Source: Mycteria americana
Lineage: Eukaryota > Chordata > Aves > Ciconiiformes > Ciconiidae
Length of the DNA: 64,000 bases
Assembly: GCF_035582795.1 (NCBI RefSeq)
Contig: NC_134368.1
Span: 36,330,501 to 36,394,500 of the forward strand
Reading direction: 5' to 3'
Shown here: positions 1 through 10,995 of the stretch, piece by piece
Layout: each line of letters starts with the position of its first letter
How positions within the stretch are numbered: the first letter of the stretch is position 1
Notes under the pieces: model-generated
Told to the model about the DNA's origin: nothing
The model's input: the letters and a program-made list of their open reading frames with translations, nothing else
The model's database searches: none
Translations under genes and position numbers: made by a program

Positions 1-3000
1 ATTCAAATCACAACTTTATTTCCACTGTTTCTTTGTTTTCCTCCTTAAAAAATTCTAAATATCACAAGATCTGGCAGTCCCTACATTAAGGTAGCTCAGT
101 GCTACACAGTGAATTTTCTTAGTGATTCCTGAGGCATTAGTAGCACTGACAAAAAGATTACGAACAGTGCATAAGACAAATGCACAGTGAACTAAGCCTG
201 ACACTTGTTCTATTTGGATACCACAGAGCTTTATCAAATTAAGGTATATTAATAAATAATAGAAAAATCCCAGCTACTAACCTAGTGAATGTTGCTGTAT
301 CTTAGCAAGAATATACATGGAAAAAAATGATACTTTCAATTGGCAATAACTTATTTCAGTGGGTCAATCAATAAGAGAAAAAAGAGCATCTTTTTACTAA
401 CTATGGATCTTCTCTCTATACTGACAGTTACTTTTCCCTATACTGACAGTTACAGGTAATTATAACAGATTACATTTTTTGGTTCATTTTCTTATCTGGG
501 ACACTTTGTGACAGCCAAACAAAACTCATCATAAAGTGCATGCTGATCCCAAGTAATACCACTGAGTCCAGGGCCAGAATGACCACGTCTGAAAAGAATC
601 AAAGCAAGAGATACAAACAAATAACTCATCTTGTATGCTAGGAGAGCAGGTTCTTCATAAGTAACAAATCTGTATGTCAGCCACAACAACGGATATATTT
701 CTCTATGGTAGGTCAACCTGTCCATCCATTTTCTCATATAAGCAAAAACCCACAGCACCTGAAACCTGCCAGACAAAAATAGAAGGGCTGATTAACAGCA
801 CTGAAAGAAGTTTATAGAGTTTATATACAAATACATACGGAAATATCATGAAAGACTTTAAAATTGTGATGCAAACAAAATAACCTCTCTCAAACTGCTG
901 TCAGAAAAAAAACACACCAAAATAAAAACACACAAATCCCCAAACCTTGTACTGGCAACTTTTGTAACATTTATTTTATTTAGTCTTGCTTTCTTCAGCA
1001 ACCAGCTTTTTACCTTCTGTATTTTGGGTAGTTTCCTCAAGATACATAATCAAAAAAGGTAATCTAATTCACAAAACTAGTCAATAATACTAAGTAAATT
1101 TTGCCAAAAAAAGGTAATATGCTCAAATAATTCCACATCATTTGAAAAGTGAAAAACTGTGGGTTTTGTTTTCAGATTACTTATTCTCCTATAAAATCAC
1201 AAAAGTTCTTTAGTTATTATGAAATAGCTGCAAATTCAATTGTCTCAATTAAAACATGTTAAGTAATATTATGTCTGACTTCTTTATTAGTCAGATTGTT
1301 GTTCACCAAAGATTATTTTAAGTGGATTCAGTCCACAAGTAAATTGCTAGGTCACTAGAGATAGAGAAGAAAATCTCTCTACAGACCAATTAAAAACAGT
1401 AATAGCTCTACCACTCACCCATGTTAGCTGTAACCTCAAGTTACACTCAAAGACAAAAGGGCAAGCCATTTTTCACCTCCATTACTTTCTTATTGTGCCA
1501 GCTGAATTTGCTACAAAATGCTAATAAAGGGTTTTTTTTTTTCTTTGAACATTGCTTTGATCCATTAACTAGATGAAAAGCACTAGTTTATTTCATATAA
1601 AACACTGAATGGTGAACATTTATTAAATAACTCGTATGGAATAAACACAAAGAAAATAAGTCTTTTTAAGGGATGATATGTTTATGTGATGCCACAGCTA
1701 CTGGAGTTTAGAATAAGCTTCCGTATTTAATACCACTGAAGTGTTATTATGTATTTGCCCCTTTTTTTTTGATACTATATTACTAAAAAATACATAATGC
1801 AACTTTGAAAATCTCCTTTCTTGTTAACAGCTCCATGGTTTTCTCATCTCCTACATAAATAATAAATACAGCTTCCACTCACTGGTATTTACCTCTTACA
1901 ATGTAGTGCTACAGACCAGCTCCTCACACATAAATAAGAGAATATCACAGGAATCAGAGTCAAAGTGTTGGTCACCCATTTTCACCAATGAAATTGCAAA
2001 TTTGTTCAAAAATAAATCCAAGGGATGTGTGCACCTGTCTAAGAAATCACAGTGAGATAAATATAGCTGAAGTCTGCTATGAAATTCTAAAGCAAAAGAG
2101 CTTGTCTGAAACTGATCCCAACACCAAGTTCAGTATTAATTCAGGTAAGTTCCATAAAGTCAGTGCACATAGCATGTAATATCATAGCCACAGCATTTAT
2201 TCAATGTCCCAGACCACATAAAAAGTATGTGATAACTTTATGTGATGTTTTACTATCTTTAGATAAGCTTAAAAGCAATACATCCCTTCATAAAGGACAT
2301 CAAAGTTATATGGAAAGTTGTAGAGATCTTATCAATGGCAGAAAATGTCAGCTTTAGAGAACAACGTGCCTTCAGCAGACCTTGTAGCAAATCACTGCTG
2401 AAATTAACCAGTCATGTCAACAAAGTAACTGTAGAGATAACCACCATAATTGAAATTGATAGTACTAAAAATTGCTGGCTAACATATAACTTTAACTAGC
2501 ACAGATGAGTTCTGAACGCATTCTGTGTTTTCATATTTAGGTTATTGCTACAGAATTTTGCACAGCTGAAGTCCCAGAAGGCAAAAATTTAGATATGATG
2601 AAACTGATGACGCAAAGCTGATCAAACACTTCATCCAGTATATATTCCCCATACAAACTACTGTAACAAACTTGACCCTCCAAGCCACATCAGCTTCCTT
2701 GAAAAGATGATAAATATTAAGTACAATAAGCCTTTGATTAGCTTGGTCAGCTAAAAAGAGATACGTTACCATTGAATGTAACCTAATGAAGGTGCTAACA
2801 GACACTATGAGTACACAAGAAAGCAGGATAGAGCTGACGCCTTTGTTTGGTGGCTGTATAGATGCTAGGAACCTGCACAGAGCTGCAAAACTCAGCTGTG
2901 ACTGATGTACCCTAATGAGCAAAACAGGTGGGCTCCTCAACTTCAGCTAACAGGCTGGCTGTAAAACACCTTAACAAAATGGGGTAGAAGGAATGACAGG

Positions 3001-6000
3001 CTTTTGAAGATGGGAAGCTTTAAGATGATCTGGCATCAACCAGTTCAAAGTGCTTGCTGGGAAAATCATGTTAGTGGTACTGATCAATTAGTGAGGAAAA
3101 TCTCTGTCAGATTCACTCACTTTCAACACGTGATACCAGAAGTAGAACAAACATTAGACAATAGTGCCAATGGAAGAAAAGCATAACCAAAAGCCCCAAC
3201 AAAACTGAATTTTTTGAGGAAGGTGAAGACTGCTAGAGAAGGGAGATATTTATTTGCAGATCCTTGTTGCCACTTTGACTGGAGCTGCTATGGGTTGACT
3301 AAGATTCTGCATCTGCAGCAAATTCTTCTAGGGCAGAAAACAGAGAGTGTTATGGACTCATCTGCCAAAGTGGACTTGACCAGCAGTTTGCTCTAGAAGT
3401 TTGGCTTCTATGGGATCGACTCATTTTCTGGGTATGAGAAATCCAGATGAATTTGCTGACAAATGTCTGCTTACATAAGATCAAAGTGCAGGACCTTCCC
3501 TTTACATGATTATATCATAACTGTACCACAGGTCTCATTCCTGCCATCATCATCTCAAATAATTTGAATGTATTGGTTTTGCTTGCCCCTCTAAGAAGAG
3601 GGGCCCCTGAAGAGGATCAAAACATGTCAGTGATGAAGAAGGGTGTTCACATGGCCTTACATATCGGGTTAAGTTCTGACACTAAAGTGGCAGCAGTACA
3701 AATTCCTTTTAGAAATACAAGAACCCAGAGGTCATGATTATCTCGGACTGTGTAGCTTAGCAGACTTTCCTTATGCTGCTGTGGTTTGATAATATTAAAA
3801 AACAATACAATTCATATATCAGGAACTAGACATAAAGTATACCATAACCTGATTCTTCTGATGTCAGTAGGTATCGTCAATACTCTGATCACATTCTCCT
3901 TAAGGACTTAAACCTTCAAAGCTGGCCTGCTATTATATATTATGATGGGCCCGCTAATTATTTAATAAACATACAAACAAATTATTTAAAAGAATGACCA
4001 CGTCCAGCTCAGTTTTCTTAAAACCACTCATTCCAATGAAAAAAAATGAAGCATGCAAAGCTCATTTACTGTTAGCCTCAAACAGCCAAATAATTCTAGA
4101 TTCAAACTCGATTGCAACAGCTGTTAGTTTTTCAAGCTTATTACTAAACAATTCAGTACTCAGTAGAACAAACATCCCTTGGATGTTTGGGGTTTTTTAA
4201 TTTATTTTTAATCTCAGAAGACATAAGGTAGTCTGCACCTTCATCTGTTATGAGTTTACAAGTAGAAGGAAAAATAAAGCTTTTTGCAGTTTGTTATCCA
4301 TCTCAGCTAATCATTTGACTAGAACACGTGTGCTGTGATTTCCTAATTTCACAACTGATACATATGCAGTGCAGGTTAACTATGTCTTTCTTGTGAAAGT
4401 GGACCTGTCAAAAGCTTCTGGGCATAATGATCCCTCTCCCTCAACGTACTGTACACTCACCCTAGGCACAGGGCACCCTCTGCACAGCTAAGAAGTTATG
4501 TGAGGCACTGAATGAATTCCCCAGGCAGAGCTTCCTCACTAAATACATTATATGATACCTCAGCCTGTCAGTGCCATGGCTTCACAAGTCCTAACAGATG
4601 AAAGACAGACCACACTTCACCCACTTTTGTCTTGGTCCGGCTTGCAGGGGCTCACAGTACTTTTTCCACTTCAGATGTGACCATGAACCACAGCACTTAA
4701 TTGCAGGTTAGCTAGCCACTTTTATGAGAACAGAATCAAGTCCATAATCTTTAGTCACATCATAGTCCTTGTTCTGCCTGCAGCCTCTTTGATATTGATA
4801 AATTCAAACCCATACCAAGCGGCAGTTTGAGATATGCTGAATCAATAGTTTGTCAAAATAAGATGTTAGTAGTCACAGTCACTTAGCCCATTTGAGAAAC
4901 AGCTCTTTATAACAGTACAACAATGTAGGATACGTAGGACTGATTTGTGTAGACCAAAAGAAAAGGGTGAATGTGGAAAGCTGTTGCCCACCCTTTTGTG
5001 AAATTGCCCTAAACAAGGCCTATAGCATCTGCTAAGCAACTTAGGTCCTTCAAGAGCTGTGTTTTGGCTGCCAGCACAGGCTTTAGCCTGTGTTAGTACA
5101 TCTTTATACTGCTGTAAGCAATGCTGATTGCACAAAGCCTGCACACACCTTCATTTTCTGATTAGTTATTCTCAGCACAATGTTTTAAAGCCTGTCTTTA
5201 ATATTTTCCAGACGTATCTTTTTTCTCTTATTTTGCCTTTGCTCAGTCTTCATCAGTAATCCAAAATTAAAATAGTTCATAACCTTTTACTGCTAGACAA
5301 GTGCACAGTATTTAAGTGTAGTATGAAAAAAAAAGTTAAGAAATTATGCAAAGACTCTTGATACCAAACAGAGATGGGAGAGAAAAATACACAAGGCAAT
5401 TGAGTTTCCATTAGTGCTGGCATCACTTATGAGTGTTCTTGTTGTAAGCTAAAACCACTTCTCTCATCATCTAAACAAGTAGTTTGTCTTTATTTTGGTT
5501 TGTTTAGGCTTTTACTTCTTTGATTATTTTTTTTTTTTAATTCGTGCTTCACGTCCTCAGAGAGAGCATGGCCTTTCTCCACGACAAGTAAGGTCAAGTT
5601 AGGACTCAGCAAGGGGAAAAAGTGTCTCACAGGATATAGATGCAATAGTGAAGGTATCTTACTTTTCACCAAGTGCAGGTAAAATTCTGAAAGTTATTAC
5701 AATAAATTACTGAGGCTAAAATTTTACTGAATCAAAGGTTCATTGTGGGTTTTGGTAGGGTTTTTTTTGGGGGGCAAGTGTTGTATTTGTTGTTGGTTTG
5801 GGTTGGGTTTTTTTTTTAATAAGATTAAGGAATGGCCAAAAACTCATCTAAATGTCCTGATTTGACCTTGTTTGTGTCATAGTCAAATACACATTAGTTG
5901 CTGGTTATATTTAAGTATTGCCTAGAGGATCCAGTCAGATAGAATTCCAGTTTAAGTAGAATGCATTTAATTAGAGCTTGTGCCTATCCTGAGAAGTTGA

Positions 6001-6922
6001 CAGTTAAAATAGATACGATTTAGAAATGTGAGAGAGAACGTATAATTATTTCAGTTTTACAGATGGAGAACTAAGGTATGCAGAGACTAAATGACATGTC
6101 CTGGGTAATGGAGAGTGCCTTAGGCTAAAACAAGAGCTGAGCTAAGGGTTTTTTCATATCCCCATATGATGCTGTAATTAAAAAGCTGGTCTTCCAGGTA
6201 ATTTTTAGCTTTATTTCCTTACAAAATAAGGTTTATGCAATTATGCATTGCATCTCTCTCAGACATTACCTCCCTTACCGAATTTACCAATTTCAACTAA
6301 AATAGCACTTTCTATGAGCTTTAAGCAACACAGAAGCTAGAAAGACATCAGCAGAGGTAAAGGCACACAACTCACTAACATACCTGTTTTTCCTACAGTT
6401 GTATGTATAGCTTCCAATTAGCCACAACTCCAGTGCTTTTTACCTGCCTGGGGTGTCATGGGGCACAGAAGGAAGACAGGAACAGCTTACAGGAAAGTAA
6501 AACAAATCTGTGTAAAACCAAGCTCAGTTAGTTTCACTGCTCATGTAGTAGCATGATTTTTTACTACCATCTCTGAATAGTGTCTGCATTTAAATTCAAA
6601 CAAAACCAAAGAAAATCTTAGGAAAATCTTCAGCGCTATAGGGACAATTGAATATTGTAATCAATGTCCTGTGGACACTATGAAACTTCCATCCCTGGAT
6701 GGAAGAATAAGTTAGGAAATAAGTCAGAAATCAATTTGCTTGACTCCGTCACATGATAATGGAATACATGAGATAATTTCTTTGCATTTCTCCTAAGCCT
6801 GTTCTCCATGATGAAAAAAGACCTTTTCTGGTCAAAAATTAGGTGCTTTATGCACAGGTTAGTTGCTGAAAAAAAAAAAAATCAAAACTTTGATGGAGTT
6901 GTTTTCTCTGAATTTTTACTCA
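1..6922. other. AT-rich intergenic DNA upstream of MTNR1A, no gene recognised
   Basis: This stretch is AT-rich, with short open frames on both strands and none that I can assign. A minus-strand frame at 492-776 is described separately. At 2548-2940 on the minus strand there is a 130-codon frame. It is hydrophobic and low in charged residues, and a frame of this length is expected by chance in 64 kb. Around 415-453 a short segment (CTATACTGACAGTTAC) occurs twice in tandem. Around 5747-5815 the + strand is G/T-rich with several G runs. In many vertebrates FAT1 lies upstream of MTNR1A, but I saw no exon of it here. Confidence 0.7.
492..776 (-). other. Minus-strand open frame with splice-like edges, unassigned
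   Basis: The frame encodes 94 residues rich in aromatic and hydrophobic amino acids, with one stretch long enough to span a membrane. Two acceptor-like sequences (pyrimidine tract followed by CAG) occur on the minus strand: one near 756, at the upstream edge, and one near 591, inside the frame. Reading from the internal acceptor in a different frame gives a short hydrophobic segment ending in a lysine-rich tail and a stop near 477. I do not recognise either product. The region could be the last exon of an unknown minus-strand gene or a chance frame in AT-rich DNA. The second is more likely on the evidence available. Confidence 0.15.
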
Positions 6923-6927
6923 AGGGT
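6923..6927. repeat. Target-site duplication, left copy (AGGGT)
   Basis: The five bases AGGGT directly precede the TGTGGG start of the LTR and recur directly after its terminal ACA at 7688-7692. A five-base duplication is typical of ERVL-type and some other vertebrate retroviral integrations. Confidence 0.85.
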
Positions 6928-7258
6928 TGTGGGAGACTGAAAGAGTTAATGTCTCAGACATTGTGGCGAGGCGAGGCGCGGTTTGCACGGCGACGGCAGG
7001 TCGGCGAGCACGGGGTGGGGGAGAGCGGGAGCGGGACGTGGAGAGCGCGTCGGAGGATGCGCGGTTCCAGGTTCCGACGGACCTGACCATCTATGGCCAG
7101 AGGTCACACAGGGTTGATCTCAGGAAGGGGCTTGCAACCGCCCGAGAGACCCCTCGCGACCGCCCCCTTCCCCCAGTGCCTGCGCAGAAGATTGAGAACT
7201 TTCTAGAACAAGAACCATGTAAGCCCTGAAGGGGCGTACCTGGAGGTGGGGATTAGCC

Positions 7259-7265
7259 TATAAAA
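7259..7265 (+). promoter_or_regulatory. TATA box of the solo LTR
   Basis: TATAAAA lies about 330 bases inside the LTR, upstream of the AATAAA signal, in the position expected for the U3 promoter. Transcription would run in the same direction as MTNR1A, whose start codon lies about 13 kb downstream. Confidence 0.7.
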
Positions 7266-7548
7266 GACACGCCCTCCAGGGAACCGCGTGCGCACCCACC
7301 ACTGGAGGATTGCCACGTCTGTCATCGTCATCGCGGGATCCAAGGGTGGTGATACTTTTCCTTTCTCTTTCCTCCTCTCTCCTCCTTTCCTTTTCTCCCT
7401 TCTCTCTTCCTCTACCCTTCCAATACATGCAAGTTTGGGATAAATTGTGACGGGTTGCCCAGAAAATATCTCCATTGCCAACTCGCCTCTGTTCGTTCGT
7501 TGAGCTCGCCAGTTCATTAAGTTTGTCCGTTTGCTGAATTCGCCAGTT

Positions 7549-7554
7549 AATAAA
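7549..7554 (+). terminator. Polyadenylation signal of the solo LTR
   Basis: AATAAA lies about 290 bases downstream of the LTR TATA box and about 130 bases before the LTR end. This is the usual arrangement of R and U5. Confidence 0.65.
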
Positions 7555-7687
7555 GTTGCTGGCCAGCCTGTTCCTCTGGGTCATGGGCGTGACGCTACCG
7601 AGCAGAGATCGGCCTTCGTTGGTACACAAACCCTCGGGAAATCGAAAAGGTTCACCCCTCTCACAACCCACCGAGTGGGACGCGACA

Positions 7688-7692
7688 AGGGT
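7688..7692. repeat. Target-site duplication, right copy (AGGGT)
   Basis: This is an exact copy of 6923-6927, adjoining the ACA end of the LTR. Confidence 0.85.
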
Positions 7693-10567
7693 GCATCTGT
7701 GACTTCACAGGCAATGACAAGAGACTTCTTACACACCTGTAAAGTGGGCCTCTACTTCTAAAATAATTTCCATTTAATGTATCTCTCTCGCATCTGGATC
7801 CGCTGCCTAGGCAAAATGTTCTCTATTTATCCTGTCCTTTTGCTTCTGTTATTACTTTTTTTAAAATTCTAACCGTAGCATGGCTTTTCTTCTTATACTT
7901 AGACGTTTCTAAGTGTATATCTGTACCTTGAAATAATTTTATTTCTGAATCCTTCCCATAAGAAGCCTGTTTATTTTCCTCAATGACATAGTGCATAGCC
8001 AGAATCTACTGTGATACTGCATAATTTACATGCCAGTTGTGCATTATCCATATTGCATTTTGCCAGTTGTCATTCTTTCTTATAATGGCATCAAACCAGG
8101 ATTCCTCCCCCTCAAGAAACTAAGGCTATTTTAATTGAAAACATTAATTGAAAAGTAATTTTAATACTCATTTGTAGCAATTGTTATCAGTAAAAACTGG
8201 AAACAATTACATATAACAGGATCCTAAATAAGCAAAAATTAGCAAAGCTTAACTTAAAAAAAGCAGTGCAGCCACAGAAAATGGGCTTACTACAAGTTAA
8301 CCAAATCAATCAAACTACAATTAATCAAATGCTGAGTCATGAAAGAGTATTAGGTTTGAGGAAGAATATCAAGTTTTGAACAAAACATAGGCATTGATTG
8401 CTCAATTTGGGTTTAATTATTCCTAGAATTTCCATACTGCCATTCTTAATGACTTTAACTTTCCACTGTTGCTGCTTCCATCTCCTCAGCTAACGCAAGT
8501 GATAAAGATCTGTAACTTCCATGTTACATATGTAGATAAGATCGTTTGCTCACCACTATTTGTGGCACAATGCGCACACTGTGTAGCATGTAGTAGATTA
8601 ACCACTTTTCTGAAGGCCTGGTTTTCTGAAAGCAGTGGCTTCTACAGGAACACAATCAACCTGGGACTGGAACTTCGGAATTTAGAAGAAAATCCAAATT
8701 TGCTGGTTTGCACATCATTTAATCTAAAAAAATCCACTAGCAATATAGAACGCAAATCAGTGCAAAACTTGATCCTTGGGGCACTAAATACCTCAAGAAA
8801 ACAGAATGATTTCTGCTTCACTCAGTTCAGTAAGTGTTCTCTTACGGTGCCTCCAGTTGTTTAACGGAGTGTATCAGAGATTAGAGAGAATGTCTTTCTG
8901 GATTTGTCACCTCCTTTTTTTCTGGTTATAATAACTTCCAAAGATAATTATCTCACTCTTGCTATAGATCTAGAAAGAAAAAGATATCTCTCCAAATGTG
9001 AGAAAACACGAAATTAAAACCTACGAAAATGGAATGGCGTTACAAAGGAAATGAAGATTGTCTTAAAGCTAATCAAATCCCAACAGTTTGTGGTTAAAGT
9101 ATGTTAGAGCAAGCAAGAGGCCGGCAACAAGAGTACAGTAGTGCAAACTTCAGAATCTTAGTTTCAAAGCCCAAATGTTTTATTCATATATCCTGAACAC
9201 TTGACAGAGACAAAAAAAGAAGTGGGTTGTAAAGTAAATTGCCCAAGGTTTATGTGAGATTTTAATCTAAATGTTTCTTCTTCTGTGTTATAATAGTATG
9301 CAACAAAGAACCTGCGTGCGTGGGGTGCAACTGCTATATTTGAGAAACTCGTATCTTGCTGAAACAAAAAAAAAAAGGTTCAATATGTGCTTTGAAAGCC
9401 AAAAATTATGAAGAAAATATCCATTACCAGTTTGTTTATGTGTATCTCCTGAATTTAAGTAATACCTTATGTTCTTTTATAACTTTGATTTCAGGTTTTC
9501 CACAGAGGGTGAAGGAACTGTTCATGCATATTTTCAAGCGCTCTGAAACAATTTTACAGCTGGAAAAAGAACCATTCCACCACATCAGATTATTAACTCT
9601 CGTATCACAAGTTGAGTTACAAATATTATAAATTCTTATATTAAATAAAACGGTTTATAAGAGCTTAGCCTGGAAGCCTTATGCATATAAGTAATTACGT
9701 GAATAGTCTCTTAGCATTTTCATGATTAGAGACTAACTAGGTACTTTTTTTTTTTTTCATAAATTAGTGAGAATAAATAAACTTTATGGTAACTATCATA
9801 ATTCTCAAGGGAGAAAGATTTTCAGATTACTTTTGACAGTCTTTCATTACCATGCATCTTGTCTTTGCAGGCAGTTTTGATTTGCATATTGTCACTTTTT
9901 TCTTTTTGTTTTAGAATGCAAAACAGTTTCAGCAAAACCAGAAATATTTTTTCATGGATTAATAATGGATTAATAACGATAAATTTCTAAGCCAATACAT
10001 TTAAATGGTATCCCCTTAGTGACTGTGTGTACTGCAAGTGGTGTTTATTGACTGATTAATCACCAGATTTATTTTTTTCTGTCTTACTGTCTTCTCATTT
10101 TTCTTCATCTTTTCTGTACAGACCTTAGAGGTTGTTTGTTGGAAGAGGGGAGTAATTACCATGAAACAGCATCCTCTGAAGAAGTAGAGATCACAAGTTA
10201 ATAAATACCTCTGTCTTACCGTCCCAGAGCTGAGGATTTAAGGGTGGAAGTGAAATGAAAAACTGCAAGTGCAGAAATTAAATTGTAGGGTGAGACTGGT
10301 TCAAAACTGAAGAGAACTTCTGTGGGTAAGCATGAGTGTAACCAGATGTAATCAAAATGATTAGTTTCTTCTTTTGTAACTAAGCAACATAGAGATAGGA
10401 GCGGGGTAGACAACGCTCTAATACTGTGTTTGTACACCTATGGCTACGGATATGCTACTGTGCCCGAAGACAACAGGACGAGGAGTAGTACAGACATGAG
10501 GCTGTGTTCCCAGTACAGCCCCAGCCCATCTTGACAATGCGTCGAGGGGTAGTTAGAATAATTGGTT
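7693..10567. other. Intergenic DNA, no gene recognised
   Basis: The stretch is AT-rich with scattered short open frames on both strands and homopolymer runs of A or T of 9-15 bases. The longest frame, 8469-8864 on the + strand, has no recognisable domain and no flanking gene signals. CpG dinucleotides become more frequent from about 10390, possibly marking the start of the LTR-like piece that follows. Confidence 0.6.
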
Positions 10568-10995
10568 TGTGTTAGAATAGGAATAAGGGTGCCAAGTCAT
10601 TGTTAGGGACCAGGCACCATGAAGAAGGGAAGCAAGTTACACAAGCACGATGATCTTGCGCATGCCCATAAGAAGGGGTCAGCTAAAGGACACACCTGTA
10701 CGACCACCAAGGACCACCGGAGACCCCTACGGAAGTCCCTCGGAGTTCAAGGATGCATGCGTAATGACCATGCAAATATGAAAATTAGTTCTGGGAAATA
10801 GAATGAATATGTGTGATTATTCCGAGAAATTTGATGCATATGTATGTAACTGGACAATGTAAGTTTTGGCTGATGTAACCTGCGGTATGCACGCTAAGTG
10901 GAACGATCTCCCATGCACCCAGCGCCGTAATAAAGAATTCCTGCTTCTTAATACTACATTGGTGTTAAGGAGTTTGATTCCCAATTTCGGTGACA
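10568..10995 (+). mobile_element. LTR-like fragment, probable endogenous retrovirus
   Basis: The segment has more CpG than its surroundings, contains the octamer ATGCAAAT near 10769 and an AATAAA signal at 10929-10934, and ends about 60 bases later in GGTGACA. That is the order seen at the 3' end of retroviral LTRs. The 5' boundary is uncertain: TG-starting candidates exist between about 10425 and 10598. The six bases after the ACA (TGAAGA) do not recur before any of them, so no target-site duplication is supported. The 60-codon frame at 10619-10801 lies inside the element and is not a gene. Family unknown; it resembles avian ERVK-type LTR ends by eye only. Confidence 0.5.

Larger units (their letters stand above)
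6928..7687 (+). mobile_element. Solo LTR of an endogenous retrovirus, 760 bp
   Basis: The element starts TGTGGGAG and ends GCGACA, so it has the TG...CA termini of an LTR, and it is bracketed by identical AGGGT direct repeats. In the expected order there is a CpG-rich U3, a TATA box at 7259-7265 (TATAAAA), a pyrimidine-rich stretch at about 7349-7425, an AATAAA polyadenylation signal at 7549-7554 and a roughly 130-bp U5. No gag, pol or env sequence lies beside it, so it is most simply a solo LTR left after recombination between the two LTRs of a provirus. CpG content is far above the surrounding AT-rich DNA, which together with the intact duplication suggests a fairly recent insertion. The open frames on both strands inside it (for example 6808-7229 and 7258-7671) are incidental. 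The family is not identified. Confidence 0.88.

Noticed and set aside
2548..2940. 130-codon minus-strand frame considered as an exon
   Set aside because: A few frames of this size are expected by chance in AT-rich DNA of this length. It has no domain, no clear splice sites and no neighbouring exons.
5747..5774. Possible G-quadruplex (GGG, GGG and GGGGGG separated by eight-base loops)
   Set aside because: The loops are long and the last two G tracts would need to be split from one G6 run, so it does not meet the usual pattern.
6808..7671. Open frames of 92-137 codons on both strands
   Set aside because: They lie within or across the edge of the solo LTR and reflect its GC-rich U3 and U5, with no retroviral or cellular protein recognised.
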